From Streptococcus entericus DSM 14446 (GTDB lineage Bacteria > Bacillota > Bacilli > Lactobacillales > Streptococcaceae), in NCBI RefSeq assembly GCF_000380025.1, contig NZ_KB904156.1, positions 96,065-141,286 of the forward strand: a DNA stretch of 45,222 nt, written 5' to 3'. The notes below the pieces were generated by a model. That model made no database searches, had not been told where the DNA came from, and saw only the letters and a list, made by a program, of their open reading frames with translations. Shown one piece after another: positions 1 to 6,658 of the stretch (position 1 is the first letter of the stretch; the number at the start of each line of letters is the position of its first letter). The position numbers and the translations under genes are program-made.

Positions 1-282
1 ATGCCAGACCATGTTCACATGTTAGTCAGTATTCCTCCAAGGTTAAGTGTATCAAGTTTTATGGGCTATTTAAAAGGCAAGAGTGCTCTTATGATGTTTG
101 ATAAACACGCCAATTTGAAATATAAATTTGGCAATCGTCATTTCTGGGCAGAGGGATATTATGTAAGCACAGTAGGACTTAACGAAGCCACGATTAAAAA
201 ATATATACAGGAGCAAAGAAATTATCCAGTGGATGATTTTTTCATGAGCTTAGAAATAAGAAGGCGAATTAACATGACATAG
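1..282 (+). pseudogene. tnpA: IS200/IS605-family TnpA transposase, 5' partial and frameshifted
   Basis: This is the C-terminal part of a Y1 (HUH) single-strand transposase. The visible frame opens with the metal-binding HVH motif (residues 4-6), reads through the typical FWAEGYYVSTVG segment, and has the catalytic Tyr68 with its partner Gln72 in KKYIQEQ. Family members have roughly 140-155 residues, so the N-terminus lies left of the window and the ATG at base 1 is not the true start. The frame stops at 282, but another frame at 273-341 encodes a tail (HDIALDKMSVKEYEDPF...) that looks like the normal TnpA C-terminus. This suggests a frameshift between codon 72 and base 273. No TnpB gene follows, as in IS200 proper. 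It was probably inactivated after insertion. Confidence 0.85.
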
Positions 283-434
283 CACTTGATAAAATGAGTG
301 TGAAAGAATATGAAGATCCCTTTAGGGATAGTGGCAAGTAATACCAACACCTCTTTGAGAGGTTTGTGACGAGTCAAGAGCAGTGAGGCTTGAGCAACGT
401 GAAAGAGAGCAACATAGGCGCTGGCTGGTCATGT

Positions 435-480
435 GGGCTTATAGCCCTTGTTCAAACCACCCGTTTGACGGGTGGTCATG
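435..480 (+). repeat. IS200-type right-end hairpins
   Basis: A perfect 9-bp stem with a TTG loop (ACCACCCGT at 456-464, ACGGGTGGT at 468-476) is followed by TCATGATT. Short subterminal hairpins like this are what TnpA recognises at IS200 ends. A smaller hairpin, GGGCT-TAT-AGCCC, lies just before it at 435-447. I place the element's right boundary around 480; the left end is outside the window. Confidence 0.7.
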
Positions 481-553
481 ATTTTGGGTAGATAATATCA
501 TTAAAAATTTACATCAAATATTCAAGCTCTCTCAGTAAAAAATAATAAACTTT

Positions 554-781
554 ACCCGTGGTGCTAGTTAATTTCAAAATAACGTAAATTGTAGGCAAGT
601 ACGACTTGTTCCAGTCTTGACTGTAATCCAGTTAATCTCCTTGCCAATGTGTGTTCAATATCAAATAATCGAACCAACTCAGAAAATCGTGTTTCAATAC
701 TTCGTCTCATCGCCATCACTTTCCAACAGTTTAAACCAAATGAGCTTTTTGGTATAGTGAAAAATAACTAGCACCACGGGT
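554..781 (-). mobile_element. Internally deleted IS982-family element, MITE-like, 228 bp
   Basis: Both ends carry the perfect 17-bp inverted repeat ACCCGTGGTGCTAGTTA (554-570) and its complement (765-781). Bases 554-726 match 4241-4413, the 3' end of the IS982-type transposase further right, without gaps and with only a handful of substitutions. The match stops abruptly at 726, and 38 bp of other sequence leads to the second end. The element therefore has both termini and the last part of the gene but no working transposase. It sits 15 bp past the macrodomain stop codon. I see no convincing target duplication. Confidence 0.75.
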
Positions 782-796
782 TTTCATTGTATTATT

Positions 797-1540
797 TTAC
801 ACGGTCAAGAGATTCATGTAGATTTCTAAATCTCTATCTTTAAAAACGTTGAAAACAACTTTTAAATTTGGATAGTTTTTACAAAAATCTTGAACCGTTT
901 TTACTGCTATTTGAGCTGCGAGTAAGTTCGGAAATCTAAATTCTCCTGTAGATATACAACAAAATGCCAGACTATTTAAGTTGCGTTCTACAGCTAATTC
1001 TAAGCAAGATCGATAGCAAGATGCTAACTGTTCTTCTTGTAAAGAACTAGGAACATCATGAATAATTGGTCCTACTGTATGTAGTACATATTTACTTGGC
1101 AAGTTATATGCATCAGTTATTTTAGCCTTACCCGTTGGTTCAAGATGACCTTGTTTGGCCATTAATTGCTTGCACTCATGTCTAAGTTGCAAACCAGCTT
1201 GTGAGTGGATAGCATTATCGATACAGGCGTGGTTAGGAACAAAGCAACCCAGCATCTGACTGTTGGCAGCATTAACGACCGCATCTACTTCTAATGTTGT
1301 AATATCCCCTTGCCATAGGTATATATTATGGTTTAAAGGAGTAAGGTTTTCTAGTCTAGTTATCCCTTTTGAATGTAATTCTTCTTGCAAATATCTATCC
1401 TGTTTATCAAAAAATTCTTGATTTAGATTGGTAGATTCTTGTATAGCCATAAGTCCTCTAAAGACTTGTTTTTTATTAATGTGGTTAGGAATTTCTAAAT
1501 TTGGAGCTAGTTCTTCAATTAGTTCGTCTACTAAAGCCAT
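797..1540 (-). CDS. Zn-type macrodomain protein, ADP-ribosyl hydrolase
   Basis: 247 aa. It is predicted to remove ADP-ribose from proteins and so to reverse the modification made by the SirTM enzyme encoded just upstream. Visible motifs are GDIT (residues 78-81), NAAN (90-93), the zinc-macrodomain signature Cys99...His104-x-Cys106 within GCFVPNHACIDNAIH, and STGEFRFP (197-204) for the diphosphate loop. About 70 N-terminal residues precede the macro fold, as in the streptococcal and staphylococcal SirTM-linked macrodomains. The ATG overlaps the end of the sirtuin gene by 10 bp. Its ribosome site GAAGGAGG lies within that gene, so translation is probably coupled. An IS982 derivative starts 15 bp after the stop and may have cut off a longer operon. 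Confidence 0.88.
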   Translation of the reverse strand: MALVDELIEELAPNLEIPNHINKKQVFRGLMAIQESTNLNQEFFDKQDRYLQEELHSKGITRLENLTPLNHNIYLWQGDITTLEVDAVVNAANSQMLGCFVPNHACIDNAIHSQAGLQLRHECKQLMAKQGHLEPTGKAKITDAYNLPSKYVLHTVGPIIHDVPSSLQEEQLASCYRSCLELAVERNLNSLAFCCISTGEFRFPNLLAAQIAVKTVQDFCKNYPNLKVVFNVFKDRDLEIYMNLLTV

Positions 1541-2361
1541 GCATCAAATACCTCCTTCATATCTTGAGAGATAGTAATCGTCTTGCTCTTATTTTCATCA
1601 ATACCTCTTATATCATCTTGATTAAATCTTATAAGTGTTGTTTGTGGTAGGTGATAAGTCAATCGTTCAAATGGATAGCGAATAATAGTTGGTGTGTTAA
1701 ATCCGACACCTAATTCTAAAAGTGCTACTTTCTTACTCTCTAGTCTTTCTATAAACTCACCATATCTTTTTTGCTGTTGATACCACGTATCATCTTGTAC
1801 AAAAGCATTATCAATACGTAAATGACGCGTTACCTTTGCACCACAGTTTGGACAAGTTGGGATAAGTTCTACTGGTATTTCTAGTTTATCATCTATAGTA
1901 TTCATCATGTTTAAAATTTGTTCTTTATTGTTATAAACAACCTGTTGACACGGCACAGAACATTGGAAGTGTTCAAAATTTCCTTGTACTTCAAAATAAC
2001 GCTCCTTATCAAATCCTGCTTTGATAAACTGACCATCTACATTTGTTGTAATAACAAAATAGTCCTTTTCTTTAACAAGTTCAAATAATTGTTTATATAG
2101 AGGTGTCGCACCTACTTCATAAGCGTTATGATAAATCATTTTAGTCCAATATGCCCACTCAGCTTCTTCAGTTGGATATGGATAAAAACCAGCAGAATAC
2201 ATATCTTCTATATTATATTTTTCTATAAATTTGGAAAAGTATTTTTCAAAACGCTGTCCTGAATATGTCAAACCAGCAGCAGATGAAAGCCCCGCCCCAG
2301 CGCCTATAAGAATGATGTCGGCATTTTTTATTGCTTCTAAGGCTAATTTAGAATTGTTCAA
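1531..2361 (-). CDS. SirTM-class sirtuin, protein ADP-ribosyltransferase
   Basis: 276 aa from a TTG start at 2361. That start is chosen because AAAGGAG lies 5-6 bases ahead and the preceding gene ends at 2363; a further upstream TTG (2382) has no such site. Class M sirtuins transfer ADP-ribose from NAD+ to protein rather than deacetylate. The Rossmann motif GAGAGLSSAAG is near the N-terminus. The canonical sirtuin TQNxD and catalytic His are replaced by TTNVD (Asn107) and Gln126 in FEVQGNF, the diagnostic SirTM changes. A four-Cys zinc site (134, 138, 170, 173) is intact. In known SirTM operons the substrate is a lipoylated GcvH-like protein, but no such gene is visible here. Confidence 0.88.
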   Translation of the reverse strand: MNNSKLALEAIKNADIILIGAGAGLSSAAGLTYSGQRFEKYFSKFIEKYNIEDMYSAGFYPYPTEEAEWAYWTKMIYHNAYEVGATPLYKQLFELVKEKDYFVITTNVDGQFIKAGFDKERYFEVQGNFEHFQCSVPCQQVVYNNKEQILNMMNTIDDKLEIPVELIPTCPNCGAKVTRHLRIDNAFVQDDTWYQQQKRYGEFIERLESKKVALLELGVGFNTPTIIRYPFERLTYHLPQTTLIRFNQDDIRGIDENKSKTITISQDMKEVFDAWL

Positions 2362-2362
2362 A

Positions 2363-2806
2363 TTATTCTCCTTTAATTTCAAAACTATCTATTCGTGGTG
2401 GTAAAACAGTTAAATCATAAAACTCTCCACGTGCATAAGCGAAGCAGAAAACTTCTAAAACTTTCCTACCATCTTCTGTTGGATAAATATCGTACATATA
2501 AGGATTATGATCCAATAATATGTTCAACTTCTCTCTACCAATACACTCAACTTTTCCACTTAAAGAAATCATTTTTCTTTCCATAGTAGATTTACCTTGA
2601 GTCATACCTGTTAAAGATATATAAGGATTTTCTTTCAGTTGTTTATAAAATGCTTTGGTATTAGCTGTTAAAAAATATACATTTTCGTCATCTTGATACA
2701 TCATATCAATTACACGGGTTGTTGGATGACCTTCTGAATCAACACTTGCGACCACAACAGAGTGGATTTCATCTACTAAAAGTTTAAGATAATCTGACGT
2801 ATTCAT
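2363..2806 (-). CDS. PNPOx-like flavin/pyridoxamine-oxidase-fold protein
   Basis: 147 aa, split-barrel fold of the pyridoxamine 5'-phosphate oxidase-like family, which binds FMN or F420/heme-type cofactors. The pattern VVVASVDSEGHPTTRVIDMMYQDDENVYFLTANTKAFYKQLKENPYISLTG is typical of small stress-related members rather than of biosynthetic PdxH, which is longer. ATG start with GGAGAA upstream. Its last codons (AAA GGA GAA TAA) form the ribosome site of the sirtuin gene, so the two are translationally linked. A redox or flavin-reductase role next to SirTM is inference from position. Confidence 0.8.
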   Translation of the reverse strand: MNTSDYLKLLVDEIHSVVVASVDSEGHPTTRVIDMMYQDDENVYFLTANTKAFYKQLKENPYISLTGMTQGKSTMERKMISLSGKVECIGREKLNILLDHNPYMYDIYPTEDGRKVLEVFCFAYARGEFYDLTVLPPRIDSFEIKGE

Positions 2807-2863
2807 TATTTTCTCCTTCCAAGACCTAAAAGGCAGAGTAATAGACTTACCCTACCTTATATG

Positions 2864-3631
2864 TTAGAATTTTCCGTTAGTATTTGCACTTTCTTCTTTT
2901 ATATCTTGTATGATATCCCAGTGTTCTGCGATAAATCCATTCTCTACACGGAACAAATCATAGAAAGCAACGTGACGACCAGCAAACTCTCCTTCTGATA
3001 CGACAAGGGCAAAATCATCTTGAGCCAAAACTTGATATGTTTTAGTATAAGTCATTGATAATCCTGCTTGAGCTAAAGCTGCTAGAGCCTCACCTAATCC
3101 AGACACACCATCTGCAATTCCTGAGTTGTGTTGAATATAGTTATCTCCGTCAAAATAACTTGTTAATTTTTCTAAATTTTCTCCGTGAAGAACATCTTTT
3201 ACGAAGTTTGTAACTAATGCTCGCGTTTCTTCTTTATCAGCTGTTGTAGTAGTTAAAGCACCATCTGTTTGTGTACGTCCGCTTGGATTTGCAGGAGTTA
3301 ATCCATCTAAATTATCCCAGTGTTCTACGAATTTTCCTTGGTCGTTAAAACGAAGAATATCAAAAGCTACTACTTCTCCTGCCCCAGCAAAATTGTAAAT
3401 AGTGTGTAGAAATACTTTATCGCCATCTTCAAAAGCACGAACAATTTTTGCACTTGTTTTCACAGGTGCTTGTGCTAAAGATTCAACTGCAGCAATAAAA
3501 CCAGCAGCTCCTGTTGGATAATCTTGATTGTGTTGAATATAGTTTTCATCTAATAATTCACGAGCGACATCAACATCTCCCGTTACGAATGTGTTGATAA
3601 GATTTTTTGCGTTTTGTATATTTGTTGACAT
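2864..3631 (-). CDS. Duplicated SnoaL-like (NTF2-fold) protein
   Basis: 255 aa made of two related SnoaL/NTF2-like halves, about residues 3-105 and 130-245. Each has an N-terminal helix pair, NYIQHN, and an end of the form EHWD (FVEHWDNLDG and FIAEHWDIIQD). The internal duplication is plain in the sequence. The fold covers isomerases, cyclases and small-ligand binders, and homologues are often induced by quinone or electrophile stress, but no reaction can be assigned. ATG start with GGGGAG upstream. It is the first gene of the minus-strand operon and diverges from the HxlR gene, so it is the probable direct regulatory target. Confidence 0.8.
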   Translation of the reverse strand: MSTNIQNAKNLINTFVTGDVDVARELLDENYIQHNQDYPTGAAGFIAAVESLAQAPVKTSAKIVRAFEDGDKVFLHTIYNFAGAGEVVAFDILRFNDQGKFVEHWDNLDGLTPANPSGRTQTDGALTTTTADKEETRALVTNFVKDVLHGENLEKLTSYFDGDNYIQHNSGIADGVSGLGEALAALAQAGLSMTYTKTYQVLAQDDFALVVSEGEFAGRHVAFYDLFRVENGFIAEHWDIIQDIKEESANTNGKF

Positions 3632-3782
3632 AGTAATATCTCCCCTAATTAAAATTTTTGTCGGCGATTGCCCTACACGTATAAGTCTAACATCATTAGT
3701 TCCTTTTGGGAAGTAGGCACTTTTTCGGAATGTAGTTACCTAAAAGTATCTTTTGTAGTATTATCAGGCTTTTTAAAGGCTA

Positions 3783-3863
3783 AAATTTTTTAAAAAATTT
3801 GCTTGATTTAATCAAATAGGCTATAATAGTATCAAAGTTTCAAAAAGATACTAAGGAGATGTG
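3783..3863 (+). promoter_or_regulatory. hxlR promoter with candidate operators
   Basis: A -10 TATAAT (3822-3827) is preceded by TTTGCT (3798-3803) at an 18-bp spacing. Three palindromes overlap it: an A/T-only inverted repeat around 3784-3799, TTGATT-T-AATCAA (3803-3815) in the spacer, and AGTATC...GATACT (3828-3833/3847-3852) between the -10 and the ribosome site. These are placed where a dimeric HxlR protein could repress its own gene. The 228-bp gap also carries the operon's minus-strand promoter, which I could not fix confidently. Confidence 0.5.
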
Positions 3864-4196
3864 ATGTCTATAAAAAAAGAGTTACCTGTTTGCCCTGTAG
3901 AAACAACATTGTCTTTAATTGGAGATAAATGGAAAATTCTTATTTTACGTGATTTATTAAATGGGACCATGCGATTTGGCGAATTGAAAAATTCAATCGG
4001 AAGTGTCAGCCAAAAAGTACTAACTGCACAACTACGAGATATGGAATCACAAGGATTAGTGAATCGTAAAGTTTATGCAGAAGTTCCGCCTCGTGTAGAA
4101 TATTCATTAACCGAAACGGGTATGAGTTTAAAGCCTATTATTGATTCAATGTGGGACTGGGGATTAGATTATAAGAAAAAACACGGTAAAGCATAA
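3864..4196 (+). CDS. HxlR-family winged-helix regulator, single N-terminal Cys
   Basis: 110 aa with the HxlR signature: CPVETTLSLIGDKWKILILRDLL, then MRFGELKNSIGSVSQKVLTAQLRDMESQGLVNR and PRVEYSLTETG. Its only cysteine, Cys10 just before PVE, sits at the position used for thiol sensing of quinones, diamide or hypochlorite in YodB/HypR-type members. The start is ATG 3864, not the GTG at 3861, because AAGGAG ends 5 bases before it. It diverges from the SnoaL-PNPOx-SirTM-macro operon and is the likely regulator of it. Function in redox sensing is inferred from family and residue position. Confidence 0.87.
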   Translation: MSIKKELPVCPVETTLSLIGDKWKILILRDLLNGTMRFGELKNSIGSVSQKVLTAQLRDMESQGLVNRKVYAEVPPRVEYSLTETGMSLKPIIDSMWDWGLDYKKKHGKA

Positions 4197-4207
4197 ATAA
4201 AAAGGCG

Positions 4208-4239
4208 ATTGATATTTCATGATAATGATGAATATCAAT
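4208..4239 (+). terminator. Hairpin after hxlR
   Basis: ATTGATAT...ATATCAAT forms an AT-rich stem 11 bp after the hxlR stop, directly abutting the IS982 terminus. It has no clear T-run, so termination is possible but weak. Confidence 0.4.
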
Positions 4240-4240
4240 T

Positions 4241-4815
4241 ACCTGTGGTGCTAGTTAATTTCAAAACAACGTAAATTGTAGGCAAGTACGACTTGTTCCA
4301 GTCTTAACTGTAATCCCGTTAGTCCCCTTGCCAATGTGTGTTCAATATCAAATAATCGAACCAACTCAGAAAATCGTGTTTCAATACTTCGTCTCATCGC
4401 CATCACTTTCCAATGATTATATTGCTTAGCTCCCACCATATTTTGGCGTAAAGGTGTCCATAGATTATAGCCTTTTTCAACCAGATCTGCCTCAAGCTCC
4501 TGGCTTAAATAGCCTAAGTCAGCGAGAATAACAGATTGTTGGCATCCTGCTATCACGTCATGAACAGTTTTGATATCATGAACAGAAGCAGGTGTGACCA
4601 CGTAGTTTAGAATATAGCCCGACAAGGTCACTAACATATGGATCTTAAAGTCATAAAACCATAGCCGTTTGGAGGCATTGTAGCCAATATCGGCTAATCC
4701 TTTAAAAATGCAAGCCTTGTGATTGCGGACAGGTTGGCACAGTGGCAATGGAAAGCTGTCTATGATGACATTCTCATCGGGATTTATCCTGTCATTCATG
4801 GCTTTTCGGATGTAT
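4241..4815 (-). mobile_element. 5'-truncated IS982-family insertion sequence
   Basis: The end ACCTGTGGTGCTAGTTA (4241-4257) is the terminal inverted repeat with one change from the copy at 554. The transposase 3' part follows. No matching inverted repeat is found to the right, and the sequence stops resembling IS982 around 4815, so the left end of the element is lost. It lies in the same orientation as the derivative at 554-781, about 3.7 kb away. Confidence 0.75.
4251..4799 (-). pseudogene. IS982-family DDE transposase, N-terminally truncated
   Basis: 182 aa from the first ATG, against about 290-300 for full family members. Recognisable segments are VIIDSFPLPLCQPVR (first catalytic Asp region), IGYNASKRLWFYDFKIHMLVTLSGY, VILADLGYLSQELE (second Asp) and RRSIETRFSELVRLFDIEH (catalytic Glu). 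Upstream in frame a stop codon occurs five codons before this ATG (at 4815-4817), so the N-terminal DNA-binding region is missing or frameshifted. It is probably not active. Confidence 0.85.
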
Positions 4816-4845
4816 TACCCTCTCGTTCACATAATATTACTGCAC

Positions 4846-4981
4846 GTTTTGCGCACTTCGCAAAACATTGGTTCGTTAGAACCAACTGCGAGGAAAAAAG
4901 AAAGTGTTAAACTTTCTTTTTGGGCTGCAAGCCTACGTGTTTAGCGCTGAGTAACGATAGCTTACTCACGCTAAACACGTA
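4846..4981. repeat. Run of four consecutive hairpins
   Basis: Four perfect or near-perfect stem-loops stand side by side: GTTTTGCG/CGCAAAAC (4846-4866), TTGGTTC/GAACCAA (4868-4885), AAAAAGAAAGT/ACTTTCTTTTT (4895-4921), and a 20-21 bp arm pair at 4934-4954/4962-4981 differing by one extra C, loop CGATAGC. The third could act as a terminator on either strand. The gap between the IS982 relic and the MetE-like gene holds no gene I can support. Confidence 0.7.
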
Positions 4982-5032
4982 TCTCCTCAAAAATAAGATT
5001 ATCTCCATCATTAAGTTATCAAAATGAGTATT

Positions 5033-5071
5033 AAACGGTCAGGGAATGTTTCAATTCCTTGACCGTTTTTA
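5033..5071. terminator. Bidirectional-looking terminator after the MetE-like gene
   Basis: A 15-bp stem (5033-5047 and 5054-5068, one G-T pair) with loop GTTTCA. The plus strand ends in TTTTT; the minus strand, which serves the gene ending at 5091, has only a weak T-rich tail. Confidence 0.75.
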
Positions 5072-5090
5072 TTTTGTTGATATCGCTAGT

Positions 5091-6209
5091 CTAGCCCCAA
5101 ACTTCTTTGGCGATGGAGCTGATAAGCTCGACCTTGGCCCACTGTTGATCCTCGGTTAAGACATTGCCTTCTTCAGTTGAGGAGAACCCGCACTGAGTAC
5201 CGAGGGCTAGGCGGTCGAGTGGCACGTACTGGCTCGCTTCATGGATGCGCTTGATAACGGCATCGCGGTCTTCTAACTGCCCTGTTTTTGAGGTGATGAG
5301 ACCCAGCACCACACGCTTGTGGTCAGATAGTGCCTCGAGTGGTTCAAAAGACCCTGCTCGCTCAGAATCGTATTCGAGGTAGTAGGCATTGACATTTTCC
5401 TTGTCAAAGAGAGGTGAAGCGATGCCTTCGTAGCCTCCGGTACCAAAGGCTTTTGACTTGTAGTTACCACGACAGAGGTGGGTATTGATTTGTAAATCTT
5501 CAGGCAAATCGACCAGAACGCGGTTGTTAAGAGCGACTAGCTCTTCCTTACGCGCTTGGTGCTTAGCAAAAGCCTCAGGCTCTGTTGGTAATGGTCCAAG
5601 AAGTGAAATCCATGCACAATCATCGATTTGGATAATCCGTGCTCCTGCCTCGTAGAGGTCATGGATAACCTGACGATAGGCTGCCACCGCATCGTCTAAG
5701 AGTGCCTGACGGTCACCCTTGTAGTGTTCTAGAGCGATAGCAGGGTTGTTGTAGACTTCTAATTCAAGCAGGAATTGGGCTGGTGCAGGAATCGTTTGCT
5801 TGATTTGATAGCCTTCTGGGACATGGTCTTTCAAAAAGGTAAAATCAGCGATAATCGGGTGATGATGCCCGGAGAGTTTGCCAGTCAGAATAGCCCCTTC
5901 AGGTCGGACCAGCTCGTCTTCAGCCTTAACGACAACACCATGCTTGATAACTTTTTCAACATTGTGAAATCCCCAGAAAAAGTCTAGGTGCCACCAGCTG
6001 CGGCGAAACTCACCATCGGTCAAAATGGTCAAGCCAGCTGCAATTTGGCGGTCAATCAGGTCGAGAATCGCCTGATCCTCAACCGCACGCAGGTCGCTTG
6101 CGCTGATTTCACCTGCTTCGAACTGTTGACGAGCTGTTTTGAGTGCCTCAGGTCGCAGAAAGCTCCCTGTGACATCGTGATGTAAATGGTTTGAGATACC
6201 GTGTGCCAT
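5091..6209 (-). CDS. MetE-like cobalamin-independent methionine synthase family protein (YxjG/YxjH type)
   Basis: 372 aa, about half the length of MetE, matching only its C-terminal catalytic barrel. Such proteins are thought to methylate homocysteine or a related thiol using a zinc-bound thiolate. The zinc ligands are visible: His244-x-Cys246 in NTHLCRGN and Cys340 in GTQCGF, with Glu279 in YYLEYDSERAG as a further candidate. TGSFLRP near the N-terminus is typical of YxjG/YxjH. The ATG follows AAGGAG. It is monocistronic, with its own terminator. Regulation by a LysR-type methionine/cysteine regulator is suggested by the palindrome upstream. The methyl donor is unknown. Confidence 0.85.
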   Translation of the reverse strand: MAHGISNHLHHDVTGSFLRPEALKTARQQFEAGEISASDLRAVEDQAILDLIDRQIAAGLTILTDGEFRRSWWHLDFFWGFHNVEKVIKHGVVVKAEDELVRPEGAILTGKLSGHHHPIIADFTFLKDHVPEGYQIKQTIPAPAQFLLELEVYNNPAIALEHYKGDRQALLDDAVAAYRQVIHDLYEAGARIIQIDDCAWISLLGPLPTEPEAFAKHQARKEELVALNNRVLVDLPEDLQINTHLCRGNYKSKAFGTGGYEGIASPLFDKENVNAYYLEYDSERAGSFEPLEALSDHKRVVLGLITSKTGQLEDRDAVIKRIHEASQYVPLDRLALGTQCGFSSTEEGNVLTEDQQWAKVELISSIAKEVWG

Positions 6210-6240
6210 GGTTAAACGCTCCTTTTGTTTAATTATGATT

Positions 6241-6301
6241 ATTATAACGCAAAAGAAGTTCCCTGACTAATAGGTAAAAACTATAAGTGTTTATAGTTTT
6301 T
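6241..6301 (-). promoter_or_regulatory. Promoter and palindrome upstream of the MetE-like gene
   Basis: On the minus strand a -10 TATAAT (6241-6246) lies 31 bp before the ATG; the -35 is poor. Just upstream is a perfect 11-bp inverted repeat, AAAAACTATAA-GTGT-TTATAGTTTTT (6276-6286/6291-6301), about 42-67 bp before the predicted transcription start. That is where LysR-type activators of Met/Cys genes bind in streptococci. I infer an activator site; I cannot tell which regulator. Confidence 0.5.
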
Positions 6302-6523
6302 AGTAATAACTAGAGTACTAAAAATGTGAGTTGCTGTTTTTGATTCTGTTTTGCTAATCGACATCAACAGCCTTGCCCAAGCCCGATCTTTAGTGCTAAT
6401 AGTCAGTCTTTCTTGGCTGATGAGATTACGGGGTTTGGTCATGTCATCTGGCAGAGCTGTTAGGCGCACTGAACCGGTCATCACAGCTGATATGTTTTGC
6501 GACAATCATCAATGCATCAAGAC
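6302..6523. other. Non-coding gap, nothing recognised
   Basis: A short minus-strand frame (6281-6505) exists but starts with TTG, has no ribosome site and overlaps the palindrome. I see no motif or family in it. Confidence 0.5.
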
Positions 6524-6559
6524 AAAGTAAAAAGACTTAGCTCTGTGCACGACAGAACT
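6524..6559 (-). terminator. Terminator of rsmG-ktrB-ktrA
   Basis: Read on the minus strand, AGTTCTGT-CGTGC-ACAGAGCT (6539-6559) is an 8-bp stem followed by AAGTCTTTTTACTTT. It lies 100 bp beyond the ktrA stop. Confidence 0.65.
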
Positions 6560-6658
6560 AAATCTTAGTAATCATTAGTTGCTCAACTGCTGAGGTCAAA
6601 CAAGGGGTAATGTTTTTGTCATCATCTAGAGGAACAGCTGAGGGTGGTTTTGAAGAGA

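Noticed and set aside
1531..2361. Ordinary sirtuin deacetylase (CobB)
   Set aside because: Catalytic His is Gln and TQNxD is TTNVD, the SirTM pattern.
2363..2806. Pyridoxine biosynthesis enzyme PdxH
   Set aside because: Too short and lacking the PdxH C-terminal signature; only the fold is shared.
5273..5470. Frames opposite or within core genes (also around 13638-14066, 23093-23458, 30733-31224, 44504-45016)
   Set aside because: Shadows of strong genes in other frames; several are repetitive Ser/Gly/Thr/Val artefacts of coiled-coil or stalk DNA.
6281..6505. 74-aa minus-strand frame between the MetE-like gene and ktrA
   Set aside because: TTG start without ribosome site, overlaps the palindrome, no recognisable motif.
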